DNA from: Theropithecus gelada
Taxonomy: Eukaryota > Chordata > Mammalia > Primates > Cercopithecidae
NCBI RefSeq assembly: GCF_003255815.1
Contig: NC_037682.1
Location: 43,975,011 to 44,039,010 of the forward strand
DNA: 64,000 nt
Direction: 5' to 3'
Part shown: in pieces, positions 1-11,588 of the stretch
How the letters are laid out: every line of letters starts with the position of its first letter
How positions within the stretch are numbered: position 1 is the first letter of the stretch
Program-made: the position numbers and the translations under genes
Notes under the pieces: generated by a model
Database searches by the model: none
The model's input: only the letters and a program-made list of their open reading frames with translations
Told to the model about the DNA's origin: nothing

Positions 1-278
1 TTGTCTAAAATATACATTCATAATATTCTGTTAAGTGAAAAATGTTAAAAACTCTTTACAGTTTAATCTCATTTTTAATTTTAAAATGTGGTGTCAATAT
101 ATACACACTGGAAGAATATTGAGAGGAGTTTGTATACATATAGAGAGAAAATATCTTTGTATATATAAACTGTTAACTTATCTCTAGTTAGTGGAAAAGT
201 GATTATTGTTTTCCTTATGATTTTATATTATTGTTTTATAATGAAACTGTAGCATATTTTATAATCAGAAAAAAATTA
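1..278. other. AT-rich stretch, nothing recognised
   Basis: AT-rich sequence without a recognisable repeat, RNA gene or supported reading frame. Confidence 0.5.
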
Positions 279-518
279 ACCTACTTGTTTTGTTTGTTTT
301 GAGACAGAGTCTTGCTCTGTCGCCAGGCTAAAGTGCAGGGTGTGAACTCGGTTCACTGCAACCTCTGCCTCCTGGGTTCAAGTGATTCTCCTGTCTCAGC
401 CTCCCGAGTAGCTGGGACTACAGGTGCACGCCATCACGACCAGCTAATTTTTGTATTTTTAGTAAAGGCAGGGTTTCACCATATTGGTCAGACTGATCTC
501 GAACTGCTGACCTCAGGT

Positions 519-544
519 GATACACCTGCCTTAGCAGGTGTATC
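519..544. repeat. perfect short hairpin inside the Alu
   Basis: Arms GATACACCTGC (519-529) and GCAGGTGTATC (534-544) are exact reverse complements around the loop CTTA. A normal Alu has 'gatccacccgcctcggcctccc' here, so the second arm is extra sequence copied in inverted orientation. Confidence 0.95.
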
Positions 545-571
545 CCAAAGTGCTGTAATCCCAAAGTGCTG
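542..571. repeat. 14-bp direct duplication, period 16
   Basis: The string ATCCCAAAGTGCTG occurs at 542-555 and again at 558-571. Alu carries this string once, so the copy next to the hairpin is a further local duplication. Confidence 0.9.
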
Positions 572-836
572 GGATTACAGGCGTGAGCCAACCAGCCAAC
601 GTACTTCCATTTTAGACGAACTAATAAAATCAATAAAACTTCCATTTCCATTTTGAAAAAATAAAATAAAAACAAAGACAAAATAGCCTTCAATTTTATG
701 GATATTATGGGGTTTTTATTTCCTCGCCAGAAGCTCTTTACCTAAACAACCTGCACTCATTCAATAATATGCAAATTTAACATCATTCAAGCCTCAGCCA
801 GCCTACTTAACTTATAATCAGTGAACACAAAGAAAG

Positions 837-1231
837 TGCTATGGTTTAAATAAGTCCACCTAAAGTTCATGTGTTGGAAATTAATCCTCAGTGCAACAGA
901 GGTGGGATCTTCAAGAGTTGAGTAAGTCATGAGAGTTCTGCCCTTGTGAATGGAAATTTGCCATCATCACAAGAATGGTTTGTTATTCAGAAAGTGGGCT
1001 CCTGATAAAAATATGAGTTTGGCCTGATTTTTTTTCTCCCTTTGACCCACATGCTTGCTTGCTTTTTTACTATGTTAAGACACAGCAAGAAAACCCTCAC
1101 CGGATATGTCCCGTCAATCTTGGATCTTGGTCTTCCCAGCCTCCAGAACTGTGAGCCAAATAAATGTATTTTCTTTGTAAATTACCCTGTATGTAGTACT
1201 CTGTTATAGCAGCAAAACATGGAATAAAATA
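837..1231 (+). mobile_element. solo MaLR LTR (MST/MLT1-like)
   Basis: Starts with a 'tgctatggttt' end and later shows the 'ttcccagcctccagaactgtgagccaa' segment followed by 'ataaatgtattttctttgtaaattaccc' and 'gttatagcagcaaaacatgg', the usual 3' part of MST/MLT1 LTRs including the AATAAA-like signal. No internal retroviral sequence follows, so it is a solitary LTR, a relic of an ERVL-MaLR element. Subfamily is uncertain. Confidence 0.85.
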
Positions 1232-1252
1232 GGGAACGTAGAATGAATGTTT

Positions 1253-1273
1253 AAAAAAAAAAAAAAAAAAAAA
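1253..1273. repeat. A21 homopolymer
   Basis: An uninterrupted run of A residues about 20 bp after the LTR end. It is not clearly the tail of a recognisable element. Confidence 0.9.
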
Positions 1274-1754
1274 GCAAAGATAGCAAACATTTCCATTTAC
1301 AAGGAAGACTGAAGCTAATTGCACCCAATTTCCATCTCAGGGTCTCAAATTGTTAATGTCATGATTCATATTCATTGTGTTTACACTTTTGGCCTTGCCC
1401 CTCACTTAGGTAAACTCCAAAATGGTGCTGTATTATCGTTAAGTAGTGCTTCAGCTCCAATGCCAGTTTCATTAGACACTGGCTCTTTCATTCCTGTGCT
1501 GACAGCATACTTTAATTCTGTCTCTGAAAATGTGAGATGCCTCTACAGAACCTACCCAAGTCCCATGCACGTAAGAAGTGCTCAAGTAACATAAGTGAAA
1601 TAACTTATTATGTTGAATATTTTATTGACTATATCTAAATGCCACCAAAATTTAATTGAAATACTTGATACAAGTAAACTACCTTGAATAACTGAATTTA
1701 TTATTTAATTATGATTAATTTAGTGTGGCTTCCTTCCTGCTGACCTATCCTTTA
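1274..1754. other. unique sequence, no gene
   Basis: No repeat or RNA is recognised. A 91-aa frame at 1319-1594 has no family resemblance that I can see and is treated as chance. Confidence 0.5.
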
Positions 1755-1849
1755 GATCCACAAGTATTTGTTGAATGTCTCCTCTGAAGAAGTTGCAGTG
1801 CCAGGTGGTGGAAAATCAACAGTGGTTGAGATGAATAGAGACCATGTAA
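1755..1849 (-). mobile_element. L2 3'-end remnant, antisense (weak)
   Basis: Shows a degenerate 'caagtatttgttgaatg' and 'gtgccaggtggtgga...aacagtgg' order expected of an antisense L2 3' end. Strongly diverged. It abuts the left arm of the inverted repeat. Confidence 0.4.
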
Positions 1850-2424
1850 CCATAAGCCGTATTTTCTACTGTTACATACAGACAAACCAATATTTGGTCA
1901 AAGTTAACATAACGTTGATACATAGAACTCCAGGATCAGGGTTCTGAATCACAATCTTAGGCAACTAAAAAAAAGCTTCTTACAGTAGATTTACCTAAAC
2001 TGACACCTGCATTAACTGAGTAAAGAAGGTGATTAGGTAAATGCTGTAAATTATTTTAAACATCAGTCTACTTTTTTTCTCTATTGCACTAAGTAAACAA
2101 AAGTAAACCTTTTCTGATGACTTATGATCAGAGTAAAGAACTCAAAGGTGGACTTAAATCATAGGAACCTCTAGGTATTTTTATTTTAGTTAGTTATTTT
2201 GATTAAGTTATTTCTCTGCATTTAAAAGTATCTATCTGGAGGATGATAAAAGTAACATATCAATATTTTCTGGGTAAATATATATTCCATGAAGTCAGTC
2301 TCTTGTTAATCAAATTTCCACCTTATCCAAGAAAGAAACAAGGTCAAAATAAAATTGGTGCAGGATTATCAGTTTAGCCAAGGCATTTAATATAACATCA
2401 TAGTGAAGATGTACTACCTACTGA
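1850..2424 (+). repeat. left arm of a large inverted repeat
   Basis: The reverse complement of this interval aligns to 3552-4143. Examples: 'ctactgttacatacagac' here against 'gtctgtatgtaatagtag' there, and 'gtgaagatgtactacctac' here against 'gtaggtagtacatcttcac' there. By-eye comparison of about 245 aligned bases gave roughly 30 differences, near 88 percent identity. I do not recognise the sequence as a named transposon. Identity drops sharply outside the given ends. Confidence 0.9.
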
Positions 2425-2514
2425 TGCCAGACCTTATCAACCCAACAATTTATAAAGAAAGATAATTAACATTTACAAAGAAATTAAAGTGTCAAACTCA
2501 ACATACATTTTTTT

Positions 2515-2612
2515 CGATTTTTCATTGCCACCCTGAGAAGCAGGTATCTTTATCCCCATTTTAGAGCTAGAAAACCATAGCTTGAGAATTTTGATTTAAA
2601 TCTAGATCTTTC
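2515..2612 (-). mobile_element. MIR SINE fragment, antisense
   Basis: Contains 'tatccccattttagagctagaaaacc', the antisense MIR block that usually reads 'tccccattttacagatgagg', followed by a degenerate tail. Confidence 0.65.
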
Positions 2613-2792
2613 TAATGAAAGTGTTACAATATCATACAGCCTTTAATGATTATTCATATAATATTAGCACAGAATATTGTGAAAATATTGTACAAAGAAA
2701 TACAAGCCATGATCCCTACACAATAGAACCGTGCAATACAGGTGGGAAGATAAGACACATCAAAAGACAGTTCAGAACATACCATATCACAG

Positions 2793-2793
<1 letters not shown>

Positions 2794-2832
<39 letters not shown>
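2794..2832. repeat. (AC)n microsatellite
   Basis: An uninterrupted run of about 19 AC units, likely length-polymorphic. Confidence 0.97.
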
Positions 2833-2837
<5 letters not shown>

Positions 2838-3551
2838 ACATGAGTCACAGCCCCAGAGTAAACAAGATATGGTTGTTCAGAGTTGTCCTGAGAAAATATT
2901 ATAAATAGAAATGATGTCAAAAATTGACACTTTTTAAAAAGGCAAACCAAGGAGGACATTTGAGATAGAAGAAATAAAGACAACCAAAGTTTGGAATGGA
3001 GAATCAAATTGTGCTTTGCAGAGTAGCCCCAGTTCTGTGTTGGTGTCAGAAATGATCCCAGTAGTTGAGATGTAGGAAGTAAGATGAAAGAGATTTAATA
3101 ATAAAGGAGTTTCAAACATTTGCAAAAACACAACAGGCTCTGTAGAATTATAAATGAAGTATAAATAACACCTACATTTCTTTCTTTTCATACGTTTTAC
3201 AGATCTTCAATAATATACTCAGGTAAATGTAGTTGTTAGAGGTAAAAGTCTTTAATATAATTCTGGTCTATAAGCAATAAATAAGAGTTGCAGACTTTTG
3301 TCAGGCAGGTTTGCAATCGTGGCACTCTATCACTCTGCAAAAAGTACTTTCACAAATGGAATTAATATCTATGTTCTTACCCAATACCAAGGCCTTTTAT
3401 TCCTCCCCATTCACCTTGACTATGTGGCACTGGGTGCCGATTCTCACTACCTCCTTCTCAGCACATGAATTCTTCAGCTTCCAAGACATCTCACCAGTGA
3501 ATTAATAAACGTTTTCATACCCATTCTTTTCCAGACACTAACAATGCTCCT

Positions 3552-4143
3552 TCAGTAGGTAGTACATCTTCACTAGGATGTTATGTTAATCCCTTGACTA
3601 AACTGATAATCCTGCACTAAATTTATTTTGACCTTGTTTCCTTCTTAGATATAGTAAATATTTGATTAACAAGAGCCTGACTTCATAGAATATAAATTTA
3701 CCCAGAAAATATTGCTGTGTTACTTTTATCATCCCCTAGATAAATACTTTTAAATGCAGATAAATAATTTAATTAAAATAAACAACTAAAATAAAAATAC
3801 CTTTAGGTTCCCATGACATAAGTCTACCTTTGAGTTCTTTACTCTGATCCTAAGTCATCAAAAAAAAAAAAAACTTACTTTTGTTTACTTACTACAATAA
3901 AGACAGAAAGTATACTGATGTTAAAATAACTTAGAGCATTGACCCAATCACCTTCTCTACTCAGTTAACACCTATTCATTCCTCACGTGTTAATTTGGGT
4001 AAATCTACTATAAGAAGCTTTTTTTCAGTTGCCTGAGACTGTGATTCAGAACCTGATCCTGGAATTCTATGAATCAACTTTGTGTTAACCTCGGCCAAAT
4101 ATTGGTTTATCTGTATGTAATAGTAGACAATACAGTTTATGGT
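3552..4143 (-). repeat. right arm of the large inverted repeat
   Basis: Inverted counterpart of 1850-2424. It carries small indels relative to the left arm, including an A13 run near 3859-3871 where the left arm has 'gaaaaggtttac'. No coding capacity is preserved in either arm. Confidence 0.9.
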
Positions 4144-4164
4144 GTTCTCCTTTATTTTAGTCAT

Positions 4165-4270
4165 GCCTTTGCTTGGTAGAATAAAAGCTCCCAAAAGGCA
4201 GATAATATTTCTCATTATTTTCTTTATTCGCAAGAATGTCTGGCTTTGTGATCTAAATATTATATTAGTC
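4165..4270 (+). mobile_element. L2 3'-end remnant
   Basis: The order 'agaataaaagctcc...ggcag...attttctttattc...atgtctggctttgtg' resembles the L2 3' end ('gtaagctccatgagggcaggga...cctggcacatag'). It lies directly beyond the right inverted-repeat arm, mirroring the weak L2 beyond the left arm. Confidence 0.5.
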
Positions 4271-5388
4271 GATAGATAACGAGGTAGCTAAGCAATGTAA
4301 TATAGTAAGAGTTTGGAAAACATAGGCAGTGTCTAGTGCTAGAAATGGCCATGAATGAGTGTTCTCAGGAAAATTCCAGAAGGAAGATAAGCTCTAGTAA
4401 AATTTGTACTTCCTTAAAGAATTAAATAGATGAAAACTTGATGCAGATCACATTCATCACCTAAAATGCTGAAATTGAAACATGGCATGAAGCTGGGATG
4501 CTCATTTACTTGGCTGAATCCAGGAAGGCACTGTATTAGTAAGAAATGATCCCAAAAGCAGGAGCCTAGGCTCTGAAGTCATGAATTAATTCTGTATGCT
4601 TTAATCCATTTAACGCTGATCCAGTCATCACAGTGACAGCTTGACCTATTATCCTTGACCCTCTAAACAAGTCTACCTGCCTTTGCTCTTGCCATCTGAC
4701 TCCCATCTGTAGACACTGTTCCAGTCAGTGACCTGAGATTAATCTGCTTCTGCATAACCAGAAGATATTAAATATTTTATAATGCCCAGAACCAACTCAC
4801 CCAGTTCTTGACCCTGCATTTTTCTTGTTCTCTGGGTATAGGCTAGATTAAAATCTGTCTTGCCCTTGTGGCCTATTCCATCTCTATGCTTTATAACATC
4901 CAAGATTTGGATTCTATCTGTATAACTGAAGACTTGAAGTTTGGTTAGCATCTTACTACCTGTATAAATATTCATTGACTTTCTGTTTCTGTGTCCTAGT
5001 ATTTCCCTGACTCTTAGGTCTAGTTATTTTTAGTGGACTTGTCTATAGCCTAGTATTCTGCTTGTGGATTGTTCCTGTTTTCTCAAATACCCACCTTCAC
5101 CTTTTAAGTCACACCTCTATCTATTACCCACAGTTTGGTCTGTGTCCTACCTCAGCTCTAAGCTTTACCTGATGGGATTGCGTCTAAGTTTTAATTTCAC
5201 CCATTATGGCTTGCCTCTCGTGAGCCAGCTTCACATATCTATGATATATTAGGACAAAAAAAATGCATTTTTGACTTCCTTTGAATCCAGTCATTATCAT
5301 TGACGTTACCAACAAAAATTTGAGTGGAACAAGTAAAAGGAAGCATGAACCAGTCATAACTTCCTCACACAAAATTACTGAGGAATCG
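4271..5388. other. unique sequence, no gene
   Basis: No recognisable repeat. Short frames (78 aa at 4739-4975 minus, 62 aa at 5064-5252 plus) lack any family resemblance. An A19 run at 5389-5407 closes the stretch. Confidence 0.45.
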
Positions 5389-5399
5389 AAAAAAAAAAA

Positions 5400-7872
5400 A
5401 AAAAAAACCAGAAATCTAAGAACTGTAAAATACAATGACTGAAAATAAAAATACAATTGACAGCCTCACCAGTAGTCTAAAACAAGCAGAATAAAGAATT
5501 TCTGAACTTGAGCCAGGAATTTTAAAATAACCCAGTCAGACAAAAAATAACTATATAAATATGAAGGAATGAAGAAAGCCTGCATGACATATGCAACATG
5601 ATCAAGTGAAGAAATATTCAAATTTTGAGAGTTCCTGATGGAGAAGAAATGAGAACAGGCATATAAAGCCTATTTAATGAAAAAATAGTTGAAAATTTCC
5701 CAATTCCTGTAAGATATATAGAATCCAGATACAGAAAGCTCAACAATCTCCAAGTAGGTTCAAAACAAAAAGTTCTCTCTGAGTCACATTTTGGTCAAAG
5801 CTGTAACATTCAAAGAGAGTAAAATAGCAACTGAAGGACATCAAGTCACACAGAAAACAATACCTATCAGACTAACAACATATTTTCAGCAGAATGGTAT
5901 AATATATTCAAAGTGCTGAAAGAAAAAAAAACCTGTCATATAAGAATAGTGTACCAGTAAAGCTATCCTTCAGAAATGAAAAAGAAATCATTTTCCAGAT
6001 GAGCAAAACTGAGGGAATTTATTACCAATAGAGCAGCCCTACAGAAAAATGCCAAAGGAAAATCTACATCTGGAATTGAAAGGATGATATTTTCCATCAT
6101 AAATCACACAGAAAGTATAAAACTCATTGTTAGATACACAAATGGGAAAGAGAAAGGAATCAAACTTTATAAATTATGATCGCTACCCAAATCAGAAAAA
6201 TAATCAGAGATAAGGAAAGCAACAAAACATATACAAAACACTTCAGAAACCAACTACTGAAAGGACAGAAGTAACTTTTCATCAATAAATAACAACCTTG
6301 AATGCAAATAATTTAAGTTTTCCAACTAAAAGACAGACTTGCTAAATGAATTTTGAAAAAAAGACCCAACTATATGCTGCCTACAAGAAACTCACTTCAT
6401 TTGTAAGTATAGACTGAAAAGTAAGAAACATAAAAAGATATACCATGTAAATGGAAAATAAAATCATGAATAAAAAGCAATTTTATCAGACAAAATAAAC
6501 TGGATGTCAATAAACATGAACAGAGATGAAGGTCAGCCAGGTGCAGTGGCCCATGCCTGTAATCCCAGCACTTTGGGAGGCCGAGGTGAGGGGATCACCT
6601 GAGGTCAGGAGTTCAAGACCAGCCTGACCAACATGAAGAAACCCCGTCTTTACTGAAAATACAAAATTAGCCAGGTATGGTGGCGCATGCCTGTAGTCCC
6701 AGCTACTCAGGAGGCTGAGGCAGGAGAATCACTTGAACCCAGGAGGCAGAGGTTGTGGTGAGCCAAGATCACACCATTGCACTCCAGCCTGGGTAAGAGG
6801 AGCAAAATCATATCTCAAAAAAAAAAAAAAAAAGTAAAAGAAAAGAAAAGGTCATTATACAATGAAAATATGATCAACTCAGCAAGAGGATATAACAATT
6901 GTAAATATATATGAACTGAAGAATGGCGCATGCAGATAAATAAAGCAAATATTATTAGCACGAAAGAGAAAGATGGAGTCCAATACAATAATTAGAAACT
7001 TCAACATTCCACTTTGATCACTGGGCATACCATCAAGATGAAAAATCATCCAAGAAATACTGAATTAAAATTTCACTATAGATCAAATGACCTTAACAGA
7101 CATTTGCAGGACATTTTACCCAAAAGCTTCAGAATACACATTCTTTCCATCAGCACTTGGAATATTATGCATGATAGACTATATATTAGGTTATAAAACA
7201 AGACTTAAAATTTTTCAAAAATTTAAATCATATCAAGTATCTTCTCAGATCATCAGGGAATAAAACTAGAAATCAATAAAAGAGCAACTCTGAAAACTGT
7301 GCAAATAAAGGGGGATTAAATAATATGCTTCCAAACAACTAGTGGCTCAGTGATAAAATTAAGAAGCAAAACAAATTCTTGAAATCAATAAAAATTGAAA
7401 CATAACATACCAAAACCAAAGGGACACAGAAAAAGCAGCACTAATAGCAATAAATGCCTATTTCATAAAACTTGAAAGATTTCAAATAACCCAGTAATGC
7501 ACCTCAAGGAACTACAAGAGCAAGAACAAATCTGACCCAAAATAGGTAGAAGAAAAATAATGAATATCACAGCAGAAATAAACTAAATAGATACTTAAAA
7601 ATATATTTTAAAATCAACAAAATAAAAATTTGTGTTTTTGAAAAGATAAGTTTGACAAATCATTAGTTAAGCTAAGAAAAAAAGAAGACACAAATACATA
7701 AAATCAGAAATGAAATAAAAGACATTACAAATGATACTACAGAAAAACAAATGATCATTAGAGAATGTTAGGAACAACTATATGCCAACAAATTAGAAAA
7801 CCTATAGGGAATGGATATATTCCTGAACGTGTAACTGAACAAGATTAAATAAGAAAGAAGGCTAGATAGAGG
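5400..7872 (+). mobile_element. old L1 (L1M type), 5' part: ORF1 and start of ORF2
   Basis: Sense-strand L1 in decay. The 5460-6100 part matches the L1 ORF1 region ('tcaaagtgctgaaagaaaaaaa', 'ccttcagaaatgaaaaagaaatc'). The 6350-7870 part matches ORF2 endonuclease to early reverse transcriptase ('tatatgctgcctacaagaaactcacttc', 'ctatatgccaacaaattagaaaacc'). Every frame is broken. An Alu interrupts it at 6536-6849. It stops where the younger L1 begins and resumes at 11790, but about 1.4 kb of its reverse transcriptase region is missing in between. Confidence 0.88.
6536..6849 (+). mobile_element. AluS inserted in the old L1
   Basis: Full dimeric Alu, sense, with 'gtaatcccagcactttggg', a middle A-rich linker, right arm and A17 plus A-rich tail. 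L1 text 'gaaggtca' before it is repeated as 'aaaaggtca' after the tail, and the L1 sentence 'aaggtcattatacaatg' continues, which gives the target-site duplication. Confidence 0.95.
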
Positions 7873-10800
7873 AAGATCTACCAAGCAAATGGAGAACAAA
7901 AAAAAGCAGGGGTTGCAATACTAGTCTCTGATAAAACAGACTTTAAACCATCAAAGATCAAAAGAGACAAAGAAGGCCATTACATAATGGTAATGGGATC
8001 AATTCAACACGAAGAGCTAACTATCCTAAATATATATGTGCCCAATACAGGAGCACCCAGATTCATAAAAAAAGTCCTTAGAGACTTACAAAGAGACTTA
8101 GACTCCCATAAAATAATAATGGGAGACTTCAACACCCCACTGTCAACATTAGACAGATCAATGAGACAGAAAGTTAACAAGGATATCCAGGAATTGAACT
8201 CAACTCTGCACCAAGCAGACCTAATAGACACCTACAGAACTCTCCACCCCAAATCAACAGAATATACATTCTTCTCAGCACCACATCGCACTTATTCCAA
8301 AATTGACCACATAGTTGGAAGTAAAGCATTCCTCAGCAAATGTAAAAGAACAGAAATTATAACAAACTGTCTCTCAGACCACGGTGCAATCAAACTAGAA
8401 CTCAGGACTAAGAAAATCAATTGAAACCGCTCAACTACATGGAAACTGAACAACCTGCTCCTGAAGGACTACTGGACACATAACGAAATGAAGGCAGAAA
8501 GAAAGATGTTCTTTGAAACGAATGAGAACAAAGACACAACATACCAGAATCTCTGGGACACATTTAAAGCAGTGTGTAGAGGGAAATTTATAGCACTAAA
8601 TGCCCACAAGAGAAAGCAGGAAAGATCTAAAATTGACACCCTAACATCACAATTAAAAGAACTAGAGAAGCAAGAGCAAACACATTCAAAAGCTAGCAGA
8701 AGGCAAGAAATAACTAAGATCAGAGCAGAACTGAAGGAGATAGAGACACAAAAAACCCTCCAAAAAAATCAATGAATCCAGGAGCTGTTTTTTTGAAAAG
8801 ATCAACAAAATTGATAGACTGCTAGCAAGACTAATAAAGAAGAAAAGAGAGAAGAATCAAATCGATGCAATAAAAAATGATAAAGAGGATATCACCACCA
8901 ACCCCACAGAAATACAAACTACCATCAGAGAATACTATAAACACTTCTATACAAATAAACTAGAAAACCCAGAAGAAATGGATAATTTCCTGGACACTTA
9001 CACTCTCCCAAGACTAAACCAGGAAGAAGTTGAATCCCTGAATAGACCAATAGTAGGCTCTGAAATTGAGGCAATAAATAATAGCCTACCAAACAAAAAA
9101 AGTCCAGGACCAGATGGATTCACAGCCGAATTCTACCGGAGGTACAAGAGCTGGTACCATTCCTTCTGAAACTATTCCAATCAATAGAAAAAGAGGGAAC
9201 GCTCCCTAACTCATTTTATGAGGCCAACATCATCCTCGTACCAAAGCCTGGCGAGACACAACAAAAAAAGAGAATTTTAGACCAATATCCCTGATGAACA
9301 TCGATGCAAAAATCCTCAATAAAATACTGGCAAACCGAATCCAACAGCACATCAGAAAGCTTATCCACCATGATCAAGTGGGCTTCATCCCTGGGATGCA
9401 AGGCTGGTTCAACATACGCAAATCAATAAATGTAATCCAGCATATAAACAGAACCAAAGGCAAAAACCACATGATTATCTCAATAGATGCAGAAAAGGTC
9501 TTTGACAAAATTCAACAGCCCTTCATGCTAAAAACTCTCAATAAATTCGGTATTGATGGAACGTATCTCAAAATAATAAGAGCTATTTATGACAAACCCA
9601 CAGCCAATATCATACTGAATGGGCAAAAACTGGAAGCATTCCCTTTGAAAACTGGCACAAGACAGGGATGCCCTCTCTCACCACTCCTATTCAACATAGT
9701 GTTGGAAGTTCTGGCTAGGGCAATCAGGCAAGAGAAAGAAATCAAGGGTATTCAGTTAGGAAAGAAGAAGTCAAATTGTCCCTGTTTGCAGATGACATGA
9801 TTGTATATTTAGAAAATCCCATTGTCTCAGCCCAAAATCTCCTTAAGCTGATAAGCAACTTCAGCAAAGTCTCAGGATACAAAATTAATGTGCAAAAATC
9901 ACAAGCATTCGTATACACCAGTAACAGACAAACAGAGAGCCAAATCAGGAATGAACTTCCATTCACAATTGCTTCAAAGAGAATACAATACCTAGGAATC
10001 CAACTTACAAGGGATGTAAAGGACCTCTTCAAGGAGAACTACAAACCACTGCTCAGTGAAATAAAAGAGGACACAAACAAATGGAAGAACATACCATGCT
10101 CATGGATAGGAAGAATCAATATTGTGAAAATGGCCATACTGCCCAAGGTAATTTATAGATTCAATGCCATTCCCATCAAGCTACCAATGACTTTCTTCAC
10201 AGAATTGGAAGAAAACTGCTTTAAAGTTCATATGGAACAAAAAAAGAGCCCGCGTTGCCAAGACAATCCTAAGTCAAAAGAACAAAGCTGGAGGCATCAC
10301 GCTACCTGACTTCAAACTATACTACAAGGCTACAGTAACCAAAACAGCATGGTACTGGTACCAAAACAGAGATATAGACCAATGGAACAGAACAGAGTCC
10401 TCAGAAATAATACCACACATCTACAGCCATCTGATCTTTGACAAACCTGACAAAAACAAGAAATGGGGAAAGGATTCCCTATTTAATAAATGGTGCTGGG
10501 AAAATTGGCTAGCCATAAGTAGAAAGCTGAAACTGGATCCTTTCCTTACTCCTTATATGAAAATTAATTCAAGATGTATTAGAGACTTAAATGTTAGACC
10601 TAATACCATAAAAACCCTAGAGGAAAACCTAGGTAATACCATTCAGGACATAGGCATGGGCAAGGACTTCATGTCTAAAACACCAAAAGCAATGACAACA
10701 AAAGCCAAAATTGACAAATGGGAATCTAATTAAACTAAAGAGCTCTGCACAGCAAAGAAACTACCATCAGAGTGAACAGGCAACCTACAGAATGGGAGAA

Positions 10801-11510
10801 CATTTTTGCAATCTACTCATCTGACAAAGGGCTAATATCCAGAACCTACAAAGAACTCAAATAAATTTACGAGAAAAGAACAACCCCATCAAAAAGTGGG
10901 CAAAGGATATGAACAGACATTTCTCAAAAGAAGACATGCATACAGCCAACAGATACATGAAAAATGCTCATCATCACTGGCCATCAGAGAAATGCAAATC
11001 AAAACCACAATGAGATACCATCTCACATCAGTTACAATGGCAATCATTAAAAAGTCAGGAAACAACAGGTGCTGGAGAGGATGTGGACAAATAGGAACAC
11101 TTTTACACTGTTGGTGGGATTGTAAACTGGTTCAACCACTGTGGAAAACAGTATGACGATTCCTCGAGGATCTAGAACTAGAAATACAATATGACCCAGC
11201 CATCCCATCACTGGGTATATACCCAAAGGATTATAAATCATTCTGCTATAAAGACACATGCACATGTATGTTTATTGTGGCACTATTCACAATAGCAAAG
11301 ACTTGGAATCAACCCAAATGTCCATCAGTGACAGACTACATTAAGAAAATGTGGCACACATACACCATGGAATACTATGCAGCCATAAAAAAGGATGAGT
11401 TTGTGTCCTTTGTAGGGACACGGATGCAGCTGGAAACCATCATTCTCAGCAAACTATCGCAAGAACAGAAAACCAAACACCGCACGTTCTCACTCATAGG
11501 TGGGAATTGA
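7873..11510 (+). pseudogene. L1 ORF2 pseudogene (endonuclease, reverse transcriptase, C-terminal domain)
   Basis: Dead copy of the L1 ORF2 protein, the enzyme that nicks target DNA and reverse-transcribes L1 RNA. Seen in order: the endonuclease motif GDFN (8122-8133) and SDH near 8377; a TGA after 'KKIN' at 8422; a second piece 8488-8775; a frame change near 8760; the reverse-transcriptase piece with 'SPGPDGF' (before 9169); a 4-base loss near 9145; the piece from 9294 with 'SIDAEKVFDK' and 'TGTRQGCPLSPLLF'; a one-base loss near 9762; then the FADD catalytic box at 9785-9796. The C-terminal C-x3-C-x7-H-x4-C pattern is visible in 10896-11156, followed by a TGA. The last piece, 11268-11510, ends at the natural stop. 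At least four lesions make it non-functional. Confidence 0.92.
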
Positions 11511-11568
11511 ACAATGAGGTCACTTGGACTCTGGAAGGGGAACATCACAAACCGGTGCCTATTATGGG

Positions 11569-11588
11569 GAGGGGGGAGGAGGGAGGGA
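11569..11588 (+). repeat. G-rich polypurine tract of the L1 3' UTR
   Basis: Consecutive G runs ('ggggaggggggaggagggaggg'-type) at the position where L1PA 3' UTRs carry their polypurine tract. Four G runs make a G-quadruplex possible. Confidence 0.8.

Larger units (their letters stand above)
287..597 (-). mobile_element. Alu SINE (AluS-like), antisense
   Basis: Reads as the reverse complement of a full dimeric Alu: a T-rich tail at 287-300, then the right arm, the A-rich linker near 445 and the left arm ending near 597. A decayed target-site duplication flanks it, AACCTACTT at 278-286 and AACGTACTT at 598-606 (8 of 9 match). The left arm carries a small inverted insertion and a direct duplication (519-571), described separately. 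The 114-aa frame over this interval is only Alu sequence. Confidence 0.93.
2425..3551. other. spacer between inverted-repeat arms
   Basis: About 1.1 kb of mostly unique sequence holding a MIR fragment (2515-2612) and a CA microsatellite (2794-2832). Frames here (for example 2654-3007 minus) run through the CA tract and are not supported as genes. Confidence 0.7.

Noticed and set aside
312..656. 114-aa reading frame
   Set aside because: It is an antisense Alu translation (typical Alu peptide pattern), not a gene.
2654..3007. 117-aa minus frame
   Set aside because: Runs through the CA microsatellite and has no family resemblance.
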